Source: Helicoverpa zea (lineage: Eukaryota; Arthropoda; Insecta; Lepidoptera; Noctuidae). Taken from it: 64,000 bases of DNA. The translations under genes and the position numbers were made by a program. Under the pieces are notes generated by a model. The model searched no databases. It worked only from the letters and a program-made list of their open reading frames with translations, and had not been told where the DNA came from. The stretch is from positions 11,098,001-11,162,000 of the forward strand of contig NC_061463.1 in assembly GCF_022581195.2 (NCBI RefSeq). The letters are read 5' to 3'. Positions within the stretch are counted from its first letter, which is position 1. Each line of letters begins with the position of its first letter. This document shows, piece after piece, positions 45,021 through 55,970 of the stretch.

Positions 45021-45400
45021 TTAACCGACTTCAAAAAAGGAGGTTCTCAATTCGACCGTATTTTTTTTTTTTTTTTTTTGTATGTTTGTTACGCGATTAC
45101 TCCGCCAGTTATTAATCGATTTTGATGATTCTTTTTTTGTTTGATAGGATATACTCCCGAGGTGGTCCCATAGACATCAGGTCAGGATCTGATGATGGGA
45201 ACCCTGAGAAATCGAGGGCAACTTTCGAAAGTTGTAGGCATAATAGGGTAAAAACTTGACACTCAGGTGTACGCCTAAAAGCACTATTCAACTGTGAAGA
45301 TTTGGAGCTGATCTGATGATGGAAACCAGAGAGGGTCGAGGGAACTCGACAACTGAATATATAAACTACCTCGTGTTTGGGCTTAAATTATTTGTATTGA
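45021..45400 (+). mobile_element. ACCGACTTCAAAAAAGGAGG repeat
   Basis: Starts ACCGACTTCAAAAAAGGAGG TTCTCAATTCGACC, a poly(T) run at 45061-45079, then CGATTACTCCGCCAG. Internally, GATCTGATGATGG recurs at about 45188 and 45310, and a third related block follows at 45430. Common lepidopteran repeat. Confidence 0.55.
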
Positions 45401-45586
45401 CAAGACCTTTGCAACAGTGAAGGTTTGGAGCTGACCTGATGATGGAGACTAGAGAAAGTAAGTCGAGGGAACTCGACAACTGAATATGTAAAATACCTCG
45501 TATTTGGACTTATATTCTTTGTATTGATGAGAACTTCTCACTTGTATGGATAGTGACAACTATTCGTATCACTGAAAAGCTTTAAA

Positions 45587-45810
45587 TAAAAAACTTTTTT
45601 ACAAAAAAATTAAACCGACTTCCCAAAACACTAAAAAGCAAAAAAAAAAAACTATTTTTAGGTGCATCGGCCTAGAAGTCGGTGGCAAAATTAACTTAGT
45701 AACATCCATTAGACACCGACTTCTAGGCCGATGCACCTAAAAATAGTTTTTTTTTTTGCTTTTTAGTGTTTTGGGAAGTCGGTTTAATTTTTTTGTAAAA
45801 AAGTTTTTTA
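45587..45810. mobile_element. Near-perfect palindrome, about 97-bp arms, 29-bp loop
   Basis: Arms 45587-45684 and 45714-45810 include ACCGACTTCCCAAAACACT, a poly(A)/(T) run and GGTGCATCGGCCTAGAAGTC. One-base run-length differences apart, they match. It adjoins the repeat at 45.02 kb, with which it shares the ACCGACTTC word. Confidence 0.9.
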
Positions 45811-46559
45811 ATAGTTGTGTTTCTCGCAGTCTTTCCCGCACCCTGTGGAACATTCCATGCCTGGATAGAATACAAATAAAAAAAAAACATCCTCTTTACT
45901 ATATTAGTTTGGGTGCATCACATTGCGAACAAACTTGGGTGTACATAAAAGAGTACAATCATTACTACTCTTAATCTAAGATCTAATCCGTAGACACGAT
46001 CTAAAGCATAACTCTAACACATTAATCGCCTAATAGTAACCAGTTAAACTTTTACTCACGTCGTTAATGTAACATCTGTGACAATTCCGACCGTCTTCAA
46101 AGGAAACGCCGCTACCGAAACTCTATCTTTTACTGATAATACGGTTTTAGGGTTCCGTACGTATAAAAGTGATCCTGTTACTAAGACTTTGCTATCCATT
46201 TACCAGGCAGTATGTCATGAACTTCTATTTCTGCAACAACAAATCCTGAAAACTAGACAAGACAATAAACGTGTATTTTTTAAATTCGTTTGATGAATAA
46301 TGTACATTATTATTTACAGTATTTTGATACGTTTCGCCTGTGTATCTTATTTACTTAGTACTTAAGCACCTAATTCGACTATTTCCCTTCCAACTAAACG
46401 TTGATTGGTATACAATGCCTCTAAGACCGTAATTTCCCATTAGTACATTGTTTTGTTTTGTAACATAATGTTATGGAACCTTTTCGTACGCAAGTCCGAA
46501 TCGAGCTTGGCCAGTTTTCTTATCAAACAGGGAAAAATTTCGTTCGCGGAACAAAGGAC

Positions 46560-46960
46560 CAGGGGCCCGATTCTCCTAAGTTAATAATGTCAAAATCGAA
46601 TAGAAATCTAATCGCAATATGATCGCAATAGCAGTTTTAACCATATCGGGCATTCTGCTACTAATAAAAGACCAATCGTATTCGATTGACATTTGATTGG
46701 TGTGCGATTGGTCTGTTATTTTGGTAATTTTGGTCTATACGGTAGTTTGCTGTACAATCATTTTGCAATCGTAAATCATTTGCAGACAAAATGATTCATT
46801 ATTGAATGACAGAAAAGGATAAAAACGTTTATTTCAAAGAAAAAATAGCGGAATGCCACATACGCTTCAATCGTAATCGAGTCGGGATCGGATCTCAGTC
46901 GAATCGAGTCGAACGTCAATCGTATGTCGCTTAAGTAAAATTAGGAGAATCGGGCCCCTG
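46560..46960. mobile_element. MITE with CAGGGGCCCGATTCTCCTAA ends
   Basis: About 401 bp with roughly 20-bp inverted ends and many internal half-palindromes of the AATCGTA type. No clear target duplication seen. Confidence 0.8.
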
Positions 46961-48015
46961 GTATAAGGAAAAGCTGATCCTTTTGTACTGTTCATGTTAT
47001 TTATTCGGGACTTCATTATAAAAAAAACGTGTCTCTTTGTAGAATGTTAACGTTTGTATCTTTTTTATTGCTGGGATATTAATTTTGTTTTTGATTAGAT
47101 TTTTATTAGTATTTTATATATTATGTTTCTTGGTGAAACGTACGAGTACAGTCAATTGCAATAATATGTATACAAATCATCAAAACGTTTATCGTTTTCA
47201 AAAGCATAACATATTTTGTAAGCCACAATTTAACAAAATAGGTCTTATCTCAAAGTATAAGCTAAAATTTTTCGAAGAAGCTTTATTACACGTGATTATA
47301 CAGGTAACATGAAAAAACAATTTCTAAAGAACACACAAAAATTTAATTTAATAAACCTACCCTTGTACAATGTCTCCTAATTGAAAAATAATGTACAATT
47401 TATTACCGTACACGTATTCCCGGTATAAGTAGATACTTATATGCTCTACTTACGCAGCTCAGCAACCCTTCCAGAGGTTGGACCATAAAATTAATGGCTT
47501 TTCTTACTTGGGCACGACCGTAATTACGGATTAATAAGCCTGCTATAATATTCATGTGTTTATGAAGAAAAGGCTCACGTTTATGTCATAAGAAGGGCGA
47601 GAATTAGAGATTATAGCGGGCCGGACAAAATTGTTTTCCGTAACGAAAGACCGGTACTCAAATATTCCCAGATTTAGTAGATGTTAAACACAGATCAGTT
47701 TACTGGCACTGGTTTTTCCAAGCCACACCGCTCGATTCATGCAGGTGATAAACAACAGATTTTTGCTGCCCGAAATTGTGGCGTCTTGCTACGCGTGGAA
47801 AAATGGAGCGGAAAATCAGCAAATGTAAAAATGCTGTTAAATAACCAGTTTAAATTTTAATGAACAAATCAAACGCAAAAAATACATGCAGCCTATAAAC
47901 CGTTTTCGATTTTTTCAATCACGTTCCAATTCCGATAGCAAATTAATGGAGAATTCGAAAGATGTTGAGGCGTTCACAATACGAATCGCGTCATCATTTC
48001 TTGTAGAGGCCGAAT

Positions 48016-48351
48016 CCATTTGGTAATTACCACGGAGGAAGGAAAGTTAGCGGAGACGCCATAAGGAAGGTAGGTCAGGCGCCTTCTTGTAGATCAAGCG
48101 ACGTATGGTCGAAGTGATCAGTTACTTGAATTAATAACACGTTCATGTTCCTTGTTAAACAAAACCAATCTGACAAGGATTGGACTTGATTGATTGGTGA
48201 TGTTATTTTGAAAATAATGGGTCCTGTTTCAGTTGCTAGTAACGTTCTTCGTCCCCCGAACACCCGCATTTTGGTGCGCTACTTCCTTAGGAGATGTTGC
48301 GCTATGACATGTCCGCTAGCCATTTTGTTATCCATGGTAATTACAAAATGG
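48016..48351. mobile_element. MITE with CCATTTGGTAATTACC ends
   Basis: Inverted ends CCATTTGGTAATTACCACGG / complement, extending with mismatches for about 60 bp (AGCGGA, ATGGC blocks). It contains the GGTCAGGCGCCTTCTTGT word shared with 41.09 kb. Confidence 0.7.
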
Positions 48352-49674
48352 AACCAGTGAGGTAGGAGGTGAAAAAGTAAATCGATTCGCCCCCGATTAA
48401 GATAAATGAATGTGCTTACTCAACACAAAAAGAGGAGTTTCTTTTGTTAGCTGTCTCGTATTGTTGCTTTAAGGCTTTTTTGCTTACTTGAAGTACATAC
48501 TCTTGAAGAAAAAATCCTCTGAAGTATTTTTAAAGCAGAAATTTGTATCGTCAGCGGCGATTGAATGGCTCTTTGAGCCTATTTTTAAAGGTGCAAGCTT
48601 TGAAATATTGTAACTCAATAAAAAAGCTGGGTTGTTATTTTTTCTTGTAGGTATGTGTTCGTACTAAGTTTTCCAATATACATAGTTAACTGTATACAGC
48701 GATAACTAAGAAGTATGGAATAGAAAAAGTTATAAGGTGGTAAAGTAGGACAATAGCATTTTGACAATAAATCAGGTAGGTAATGTTTCCTAAACTAGTT
48801 TAGTTAATTCAACATTTAAGCAACCCTTAATTAATTTCATAAATGTGAAAGTGAGTTTTTTTTTAAAACCGCATTGAGCAAGTGTGGTGCTTAACACTCA
48901 ATCCTTCTCTGTACGAGAGGAGGCTTGTGAACAGCAGTAGAACGATAAATAGGCTATTTTTTCTTATTTCTTCCTTATAAAACGAAAGAGGCTTATTGTT
49001 ATCTGAGTGCGTAGTAGTAATCGAAATTAAAATCTAGTTTTACGAAAACGCATATTTAGAAAATCATATTTGAAAAGCTTTTTTCTTTGATATACGTCCA
49101 AGCAGTCTTGTCCTTCACTATTCATTACTGCACAATGTTTGTTTGTATGTAACGTGTAATTACTCTGATATTAATAACTCTAGACTAAACAAACACGAGT
49201 CAAAGAAAAACTTATGTGAAATAAAAAACTAGGCACTTCGTATAAGCTGGGTGACTTTTTTCTTGTAAGTATAATGTGAAGAACTTTTTAGATACATCTA
49301 GATGTTATCTAATAGCCTAAGCCTATTCTTAGGTCCACAATTATTACAACTTTTCTGCCTTTTTTCTTTATTAAAGTGAGGCCTAATTTTTATCAGATCT
49401 CTCTTGACTTAAGTTTTTTGGGAACGTCTACTGTAGACATTATCAAGATCTGTGGTAGACTCTAGGTTTTGTCTAATGAGTGACAAAAAATATGTATTTA
49501 TTCTTGAATGTTTTAGTAAGCTAGTTAAAAATTGAATTTACTAACACTAGTTTTTAAGTTTTTCCAAGTTACTAGCATTCTATGGACTTGTGGGTCTGCA
49601 ATAAAAAGTTTTTTTTTTTTTTTTTAATTAAATGTTTATTTATACTTATATCGTAAAGATGGCTCATTTTTTTT

Positions 49675-49855
49675 GTTTGTTTGTAAACCCTTTTGCCCTC
49701 AGTGCTCCGTAACTACCAAACCGAATTGAAAAATTATTTCACTGTTGGAAAGCTAAACTCTTTCCCAGTAACCATAGGCTACATTTTATCCCAGTACGGG
49801 CAGAGTAGTCCTCGCGGGACGCAGCTAAACTGCGAGAAATCGGCGAAATGGCGTG
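49675..49855 (-). mobile_element. Degenerate retroposon tail, antisense
   Basis: CCCTCAGTGCTCCGTAACTA, TTTTATCCCAGTACGGGCAG and CTCGCGGGACGCAGC mark the same relic class as at 23.4 kb. Confidence 0.5.
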
Positions 49856-50021
49856 GTGCATAATCTAGTATGTAATCATGTAAAGTATGAAATTAACTTT
49901 ATAAATATGTGGCCCTTTTCTCCTGAATTTCCTGCAGTTATTTTTTCACCTTAAAATGAAACAGAAAATTTGATAAATTATGAAACACCTGACGTGTGCA
50001 GATGACACCTCGTTTTTTTTA

Positions 50022-50040
50022 CTGACACGACCCGTGTCAG
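50022..50040. repeat. Tiny perfect hairpin CTGACACG-ACC-CGTGTCAG
   Basis: Eight-base stem with a 3-base loop next to a T run. Function not inferred. Confidence 0.4.
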
Positions 50041-50229
50041 GAGGGTCGGTCAAAATGTCAAGCCAGAGCCTAAAGTTATCTACTTACCTCTATGTGTAAA
50101 CGTGACTGCGCTTGAATTAATAGGGGCTTAATATTTTGTGTTGAATTGTTATAATGTTGCTTGTGATCCATGGATGACATGACGAGTTCCTCCGTGTTTC
50201 GGAATATACTTATTATTAGGGGTCCCAAA

Positions 50230-50475
50230 AAACATATCATAACATTTTTGGCAGTCGTTCATTATTATATTGTCATCCAATTGCTGTCCAGTGTCCACTG
50301 CTCACCGTAAGCCTCCCCCAAGGAACGCCAACCAGCCCAGTCAAGGCAGTCGTTACGTTTAGTCAGAACCCAGAAAGTCTGACAAATCTTGTCAAAGTGC
50401 CCAGGTAACTGGGTTGAGGAGATCAAATACGCAGTCGCTCCATTTAAATAAAACGCTATTACTCAGTGGCATTCA
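50230..50475 (+). mobile_element. Diverged SINE family 1 body
   Basis: GCAGTCGTTACGTTTAGTCA, GGTAACTGGGTTGAGGAG and CAGTCGCTCC align with the reference copy. Head absent. Confidence 0.6.
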
Positions 50476-51439
50476 GTAAGACTACTAAGAGACTGGACTG
50501 TTTCACTGTGCAGAATACAATTCTATTATTAAACTATAAAAACTTTATATAAAATGAATAGTTTTCTTCATTTTAAATACACATAAATTACTTTAAACTC
50601 CCATCCAGCCGGACCGAAGGACAAACTTTTAATTGAATGTCGTTTCATTGTCATGTCGTTTCTTTAAGTTACAGAAACTTTATAACTAGGTATTACAATA
50701 ATAAAATTGTTCTAGCAATGTAAGTCATGTTACGCATATTCACGAATATATTTCTTTGCAGATGTGTTAAAAAACATTGAACAGAAAGTAAAAATGTGCT
50801 TTAGGCGTTGAACGAAATATTCAAGCATTATTCTCCCTATTTCAAAACAAAATAACTTTAGAAAAGAAACTACATATAGATTCCTAGATATAGATATAGA
50901 TTTGGTCCACTATTACTGGTTACTGATTATTTATTCAATGAAAAAGCTGAACCATAATCTCGGCCGTAACTTTTGGGTATCGTTCCCTAAACACACAAAC
51001 AAAACGCCGGGAAAACCCATGTATGTAACGCAAACCATAGAACACGTGATAAAACTTCCAGTAAAATATACTTGCCTTTACAAAAAAAAAAAAATAAGAT
51101 ACTCTCTGCCAAAAATTATTATAATAAATAATAATATAGTGTTATAGTATGATTCGTATTAATAATACTCTCTTTCTGTTGGTTTGACGTAGGTAATGGC
51201 CTTCATATGTCAGATGGTTAAACGAAGCTCTTTAATACGATTTGTTTGAAGAGGGCGAGTTTCTATGTGATTTTAATAGTAAGGGTCTGTTTTATGAGTC
51301 ACAGTTAATGTTTATGAGTGTAATAGTTATAAAGTTTCAGTTAGTTATCTGGTAGTTAATGTTATCTTCCAGATAAAGGCTGCTTATGATTTTTGCTAGA
51401 CAGGTATGTATGTGAGATCTGTGAAACCAAACTTATACC

Positions 51440-51980
51440 GTCGTAGCACAAAAACTTTCAAACGTCTGTTGTGTGTTAAACGTCGTGGTGGCCTAGTGGG
51501 TAAAAGACCAACCTCTCAAGTATGAGGGCGCGGGTTCGATCTCAGGTCAAGCAAGTACCAATGCAACTTTTCTAAGTTTGTATGTACTTGCTAAGTATAT
51601 CTTAGACACCATTGGCTGTGTTTCGGATGGCACGTTAAACTGTAGGTCCCGGCTGTCATTGAACATCCTTGGCAGTCGTTACGGGTAGTCAGAAGCCAGT
51701 AAGTCTGACACCAGTCTAACCAAGGGGTATCAGGTTGCCCGGGTAACTGGGTTGAGGAGGTCAGATAGGCAGTCGCTTCTTGTAAAGCACTGGTACTCAG
51801 CTGAATCCGGTTAGACTGGAAGCCGACCCCAACATGATTGGGAAAAGGCTCGGAGGATGATGTTTTGTGTTAAACGTGTGTCTAAAAAAATACAGATTAT
51901 GACGTTGTAATAGGTCCGTTTTGCAGCCACACTTTTTTTAGACAAGTGTTCAACAGGTGTTTGTGTTTTTATAGTAAGGC
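51440..51980. mobile_element. MITE, GTCTTAC family, copy 3, split by a SINE
   Basis: Left end GTCGTAGCACAAAAACTTTC and right end TTTTTATAGTAAGGC with the family core (TTATGACGTTGTAATAGG, TTTTGCAGCCACAC). Family 1 SINE lies between, leaving about 150 bp of MITE. Confidence 0.82.
51483..51865 (+). mobile_element. Full-length SINE family 1 nested in a MITE
   Basis: Boxes A and B intact (GGCCTAGTGGGTAAAAG, GGTTCGATCTCAGG). Target duplication TGTGTTAAACG at 51472-51482 and 51866-51876. The MITE therefore predates the SINE. Confidence 0.92.
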
Positions 51981-52689
51981 TGATAGGTTCTATGTGAGAT
52001 AAGTTCCTGTTCGAATATCAGCGACTTAATCAATAACCGATGAAACTGGCCATTAGTATTACATTGATATAGATTATTATTGAAAATTTTCACAGCTCTT
52101 TCTTCTTTATCTTTTGAAATAAATAGCTAACGAAGGAGATCTACGATTAGCGGGTTTCCCCAGCCTTTTACGTGCACTGAAGCAATTACTTCGAACACCT
52201 ACAGAAAAAAGGTGTCGCCTACATTTGCTTTTTTATTTATTTACTTACCAAGTTTTCTCCTAAAAAAAGTTGCTTTTCAGTAAAATTGTAACATTCAGAT
52301 GTACAAAGTTTTTCTTAGAGTCTTTTTTACTTTCACATTTATAAGAAGTACTTAATGGCTCTCTGCTTACTTCCTCAAATCACCCATGCGTAATATTATA
52401 ATATTAACAATCACACAATTTCTTATATTGATAAAAGATAACATTCACACACAACACAAAACTCCATTTCTGACATAATCGGGCATTTTTCCGTAATAAA
52501 ACTTTTGTATTGCTTAACATGAAGTCTGAAACTCATTATAAGTTCTGTCGTACGAGGGTAATCTTGGGCAAAATCTTTGAAAACAGCCTGGGAACATTTA
52601 TGCCCGACACACTGCCGACTAAACAGTCGGCCGACAGTTGGCCTACTGGTAGGAGGCAACATTTTCTAAGAAAATCTTGATTTGAATCA

Positions 52690-52765
52690 CGCTCAATCCT
52701 TCTCCGTGTGAGAGGAGGCCTGTGCCCAGCAGTGGGACTATAAAAAGGCTATAACTGTAACTTGA
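52690..52765 (+). mobile_element. Retroposon tail with AGGAGGCCTGTGCCC
   Basis: CTCAATCCTTCTCCGTGTGA GAGGAGGCCTG and AGCAGTGGGACTATAAAAAG. Tail only. Confidence 0.55.
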
Positions 52766-52861
52766 TTCCAATCAAAATTTTCAATCGGTCTGATATTCGC
52801 TAGATACCTGATCAATGTAATGTGCGTAAACTACCATTCATTTCCATACTGATTTATGTAC

Positions 52862-52960
52862 CAGTATCCGCGCAAATGCTTGTACACTAATATGTCCTGC
52901 GCAGCTGGCTGATCTCCCTAAATGAAATCAGCTGCCGTGGCCGATTATCAGCAAGGAGGA
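52862..52960 (+). mobile_element. 3' fragment of SINE family 2
   Basis: CGCAAATGCTTGTACACTAA, CTGCGCAGCTGGCTGATCTC and GCCGTGGCCGATTATC. Head lost. A SINE family 1 tail, antisense, follows at about 53010-53085. Confidence 0.65.
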
Positions 52961-53218
52961 CATCATTATCTTCATGAGGCCGAACAATTTTCTACTTTTA
53001 TATCATCATCATCCTCTAAGCCTTTTTCCCAACTATGTTGGGGTCGGCTTCCAGTCTAACCGGATTCAGCTGAGTACCAGTGCTTTATAATATCCTATCA
53101 TTAATTTGTGTATGTTGGTTAACCTGTAATAGGCGACTGTGTAAGTCCTAATAATAACAGAAATTGTTCGCTAAGCATTATCTACACAGAAGCTGTTGGT
53201 AAACCCTTTAAAGGTTAT

Positions 53219-53685
53219 GGCACATTATAGCAGCACCGCAACAGCACGGCTCCACACCAGCATTTAAGTTTTCATTCAATTTAGAGCATTAAATCGTGTA
53301 TATTATAATATATTTCGTAATGTCAATATGAAAAAGCCAACGGCGAGCAGTCAGCGTGCTTGCCGCTTCCACACAACTCGACTCGCCGCCCGCGTGCTGC
53401 AAGCGAGCGGTCCTCATGCGTACAGCGCGCCGACGGCGTGCTAATTGCGCGCCGACTCCGAGGCGGCAGCGAAACAACGTCATTACGTCGTGTTCAATCA
53501 TAACATCAATCATAATCGTCTTAAAATAATATTGAGTTTGCGGTGACAGCAAGCTTACACCTCGCGGCCGGCGCGCCGACGGCGAGCGGACAGCGCGTGG
53601 TTGGCGCGCTGGCAGCTAGCCGTAGTCTTAATTCGAGGCGACGCCGTGCTGCAGCCGTGCTGTTGCGGTGCTGCTATAATGTGCC
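53219..53685. mobile_element. GC-rich DNA element with 32-bp perfect inverted ends
   Basis: 467 bp with ends GGCACATTATAGCAGCACCG (continuing to 32 bp) and complement. Its interior has GC-rich blocks rich in GCGCGCC and GACGGCG on both sides, an island inside AT-rich DNA. The frames across it are not genes. Target duplication not seen. Confidence 0.82.
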
Positions 53686-55540
53686 ACAAGCTTAAGAAAT
53701 AAATAAATAAACAATACGATCGGCCGACTAAAAGTTTGCAGTGTGTTTTCTTAGGGTTTCTTTTTCCTTGGACCTTCCATATGGATATTGTGATCATAAA
53801 CGGAAGGCTGGCGGCGAATAAGATTTCATCGTTTAGAAATTTTATGTTCTTTTTTGTGTTCGGAAAAATTTTTGGTCCCTTTGGTTGGATGAAAGGTATA
53901 GTTTACGAATAGTTTGGAGCGTTTTGCTCGAATCTTTTTGTTTAGGTAGTTTTGAAAGGCCTAAGTTCACAATATAAACGACAATAACTGTCTAGCTAGG
54001 TACTACGAATGTTCACGTTTAAAGTAAAAAGGTGTTTTAAGGACTTTTAAGTTGTCGGTACAATGGCATTAACTATAAAAGACCATGGGTTATAAATGCA
54101 AGATTTTTCAGTAATATTTTATCATTTAAACTGGTTTGCTAAAATAATATTGTATGCAATATTTATTTCCGCATCGGCTAACTAAAAACTGTTACCATTA
54201 TGCTTCATACAAACATTCACAAAGATTTTTTATCGTACAAGTTATTTATCAGAAACTGAAAAGAAAACGGAAGTTTCACGAGACATATTTAGTTGTTCAC
54301 GGTTCATTTGGCTGAGCTTAACTAAGTGCGGCAAGTCAGCCAATGACAGCTCATTCACTTGTCGAAACAAGTTAGGCTCGCGATAAACTTACCGAATGTG
54401 ACATTATTTATCCTGTTTCGTTAATTTCAAGTTGATAGTGAAGTTTAATCAAAGCCACTGATGGATCTAGCTTTTCAAAATATTACTATGCGGATACTAA
54501 ACTAAGTATACACTAAACTATGTGGATGACGTCTTTTTAAAATCCAAAACCTATAAACAGAATTGATAAGAATATTTTAAAGAGTATCCTTCTTATTAAA
54601 TACCATTTAGTTCCTTCAGAACTTGAACTAGTAGGACCAAAAGCTCGAAACTTATTTTTAAAAATAGATAACTAGTAACACATATAAAATATTTGCTATC
54701 CCAGATTTACCTAAGGATGAAGAACATGACGTAGTGTTTAAAGTTACCTATCAAAAAGTTCTTGAAAGTCAGTGCTTTAAACGCTAAAGGCCATCACAAT
54801 ATTTTCAGCACAAAGTTAATAAAATTCACATTCGTAATTGAATTCCCGTAATAAATAGGCTTCATTATACTGGAGCTATCCAAGTTGTGGGTCGGGTTCA
54901 GCCAGCCGTGACCTCTGCTGATCCCCTTTAGATTGGCCCTGCATTGCGCTCAAATTATATCATGATGCTGTTAAAATACCCGTTTTGTTATTTTTCAGAC
55001 TGAAAATGGAGTATCGTTTGATTTTTTGTAATTTTAAAAAACCTGGATTTTAAAGTCTGAAATACTCTTAAATAACAGCAAGAACAAACGTTTGTCAGAA
55101 TTTCTTAAAGTCAACAGTAAGTACCAAAAAAACTTCATCCCTCACAAAATACGTCATAGATATTCCTGTGAGAAGTTCAAACATTCTAAGTAAATTGGAG
55201 CTGTCAAATAAAAGGTTCTCGCCTTGCGAAGTACGTGTTTCGAATATAAAAGTGAAGTTAGTAACGAGTCGCCTCTAGTGTTGCGGCGTGAATTTTAGAA
55301 ATAAAATATGAAATGGGTCAGCTGTTAAAGTTTTGGTGACTCTTTTTATTTAAGTGATATTTTAATGGGATAAAATTGCGGTTTATAGAAGAGTAAAAAT
55401 TGAAAATTAATTGATGTCAGATGTTTGATTTTTGAGGAGCAAGGTGAAAAATAATTTCATTAACAGTCTCAACCGCGTACTCTACCTTCCTCGATATATA
55501 TACCTTAGGATCTGTATTTTAAGAAAGAATCACAAAAGTA
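53686..55540. other. No gene recognised
   Basis: AT-rich DNA without splice-flanked open frames. No repeats beyond short AT runs. Confidence 0.45.
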
Positions 55541-55553
55541 GGCATTACAATCA

Positions 55554-55957
55554 CCAGAGAGTTCGCACCTCTCATCCCGGCCGCCGCGCTGGACCAGGTA
55601 GACACCATGGGCGCCGGGTGTCGCGAGATGACTCCCGGCCACCGTAGGCGTGGGTCTGTGGGCGGTGAGTTCGGGTGGCTCATCGTCCCTTTGTCTACTT
55701 AGACGACAGACCCGTGTCGACGGCGCGCGTTGTTCCACGCGCTCCTCAAAGAGATGTCAGCAACCCCAGCGGGGCCCAGCAGGGCCAAGGCCTGCCGGGG
55801 CTGCGGGTTGTTCGAAAGAGATACCGCGGCCCTGGTACACAAAAGGCCTATGACGGAACACGACGGTTTTTAGTCAGTAAGAGTCTGACACTCCCTCTCC
55901 GCTGCTAACCACAGCGGGAGGGGTCATTTGATGATTTTTGACGTCGTTAAAAAAAAA
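55554..55957 (+). mobile_element. 5'-truncated non-LTR retroposon, family N, best copy
   Basis: 404 bp ending in CATTTGATGATTTTTGACGT CGTT and a poly(A) run, with a 13-bp target duplication GGCATTACAATCA at 55541-55553 and 55958-55970. The 5' part is GC-rich and open (DQVDTMGAGCREMTPGHRRR), probably the last codons of the parent element's ORF before TAG at about 55700. Confidence 0.9.
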
Positions 55958-55970
55958 GGCATTACAATCA

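Noticed and set aside
47085..47312. Signal-peptide-like frame FLIRFLLVFYILCFLV followed by CAG/GTAACA
   Set aside because: The first codon is TTG, no in-frame ATG precedes the hydrophobic stretch, and there is no acceptor; A/T-rich chance is the simpler reading.
53289..53797. GC-rich frames rich in Arg/Ala (RRRRAVRMRTARL)
   Set aside because: They fall in the inverted-repeat element at 53219-53685 and are mirrored in its two halves.
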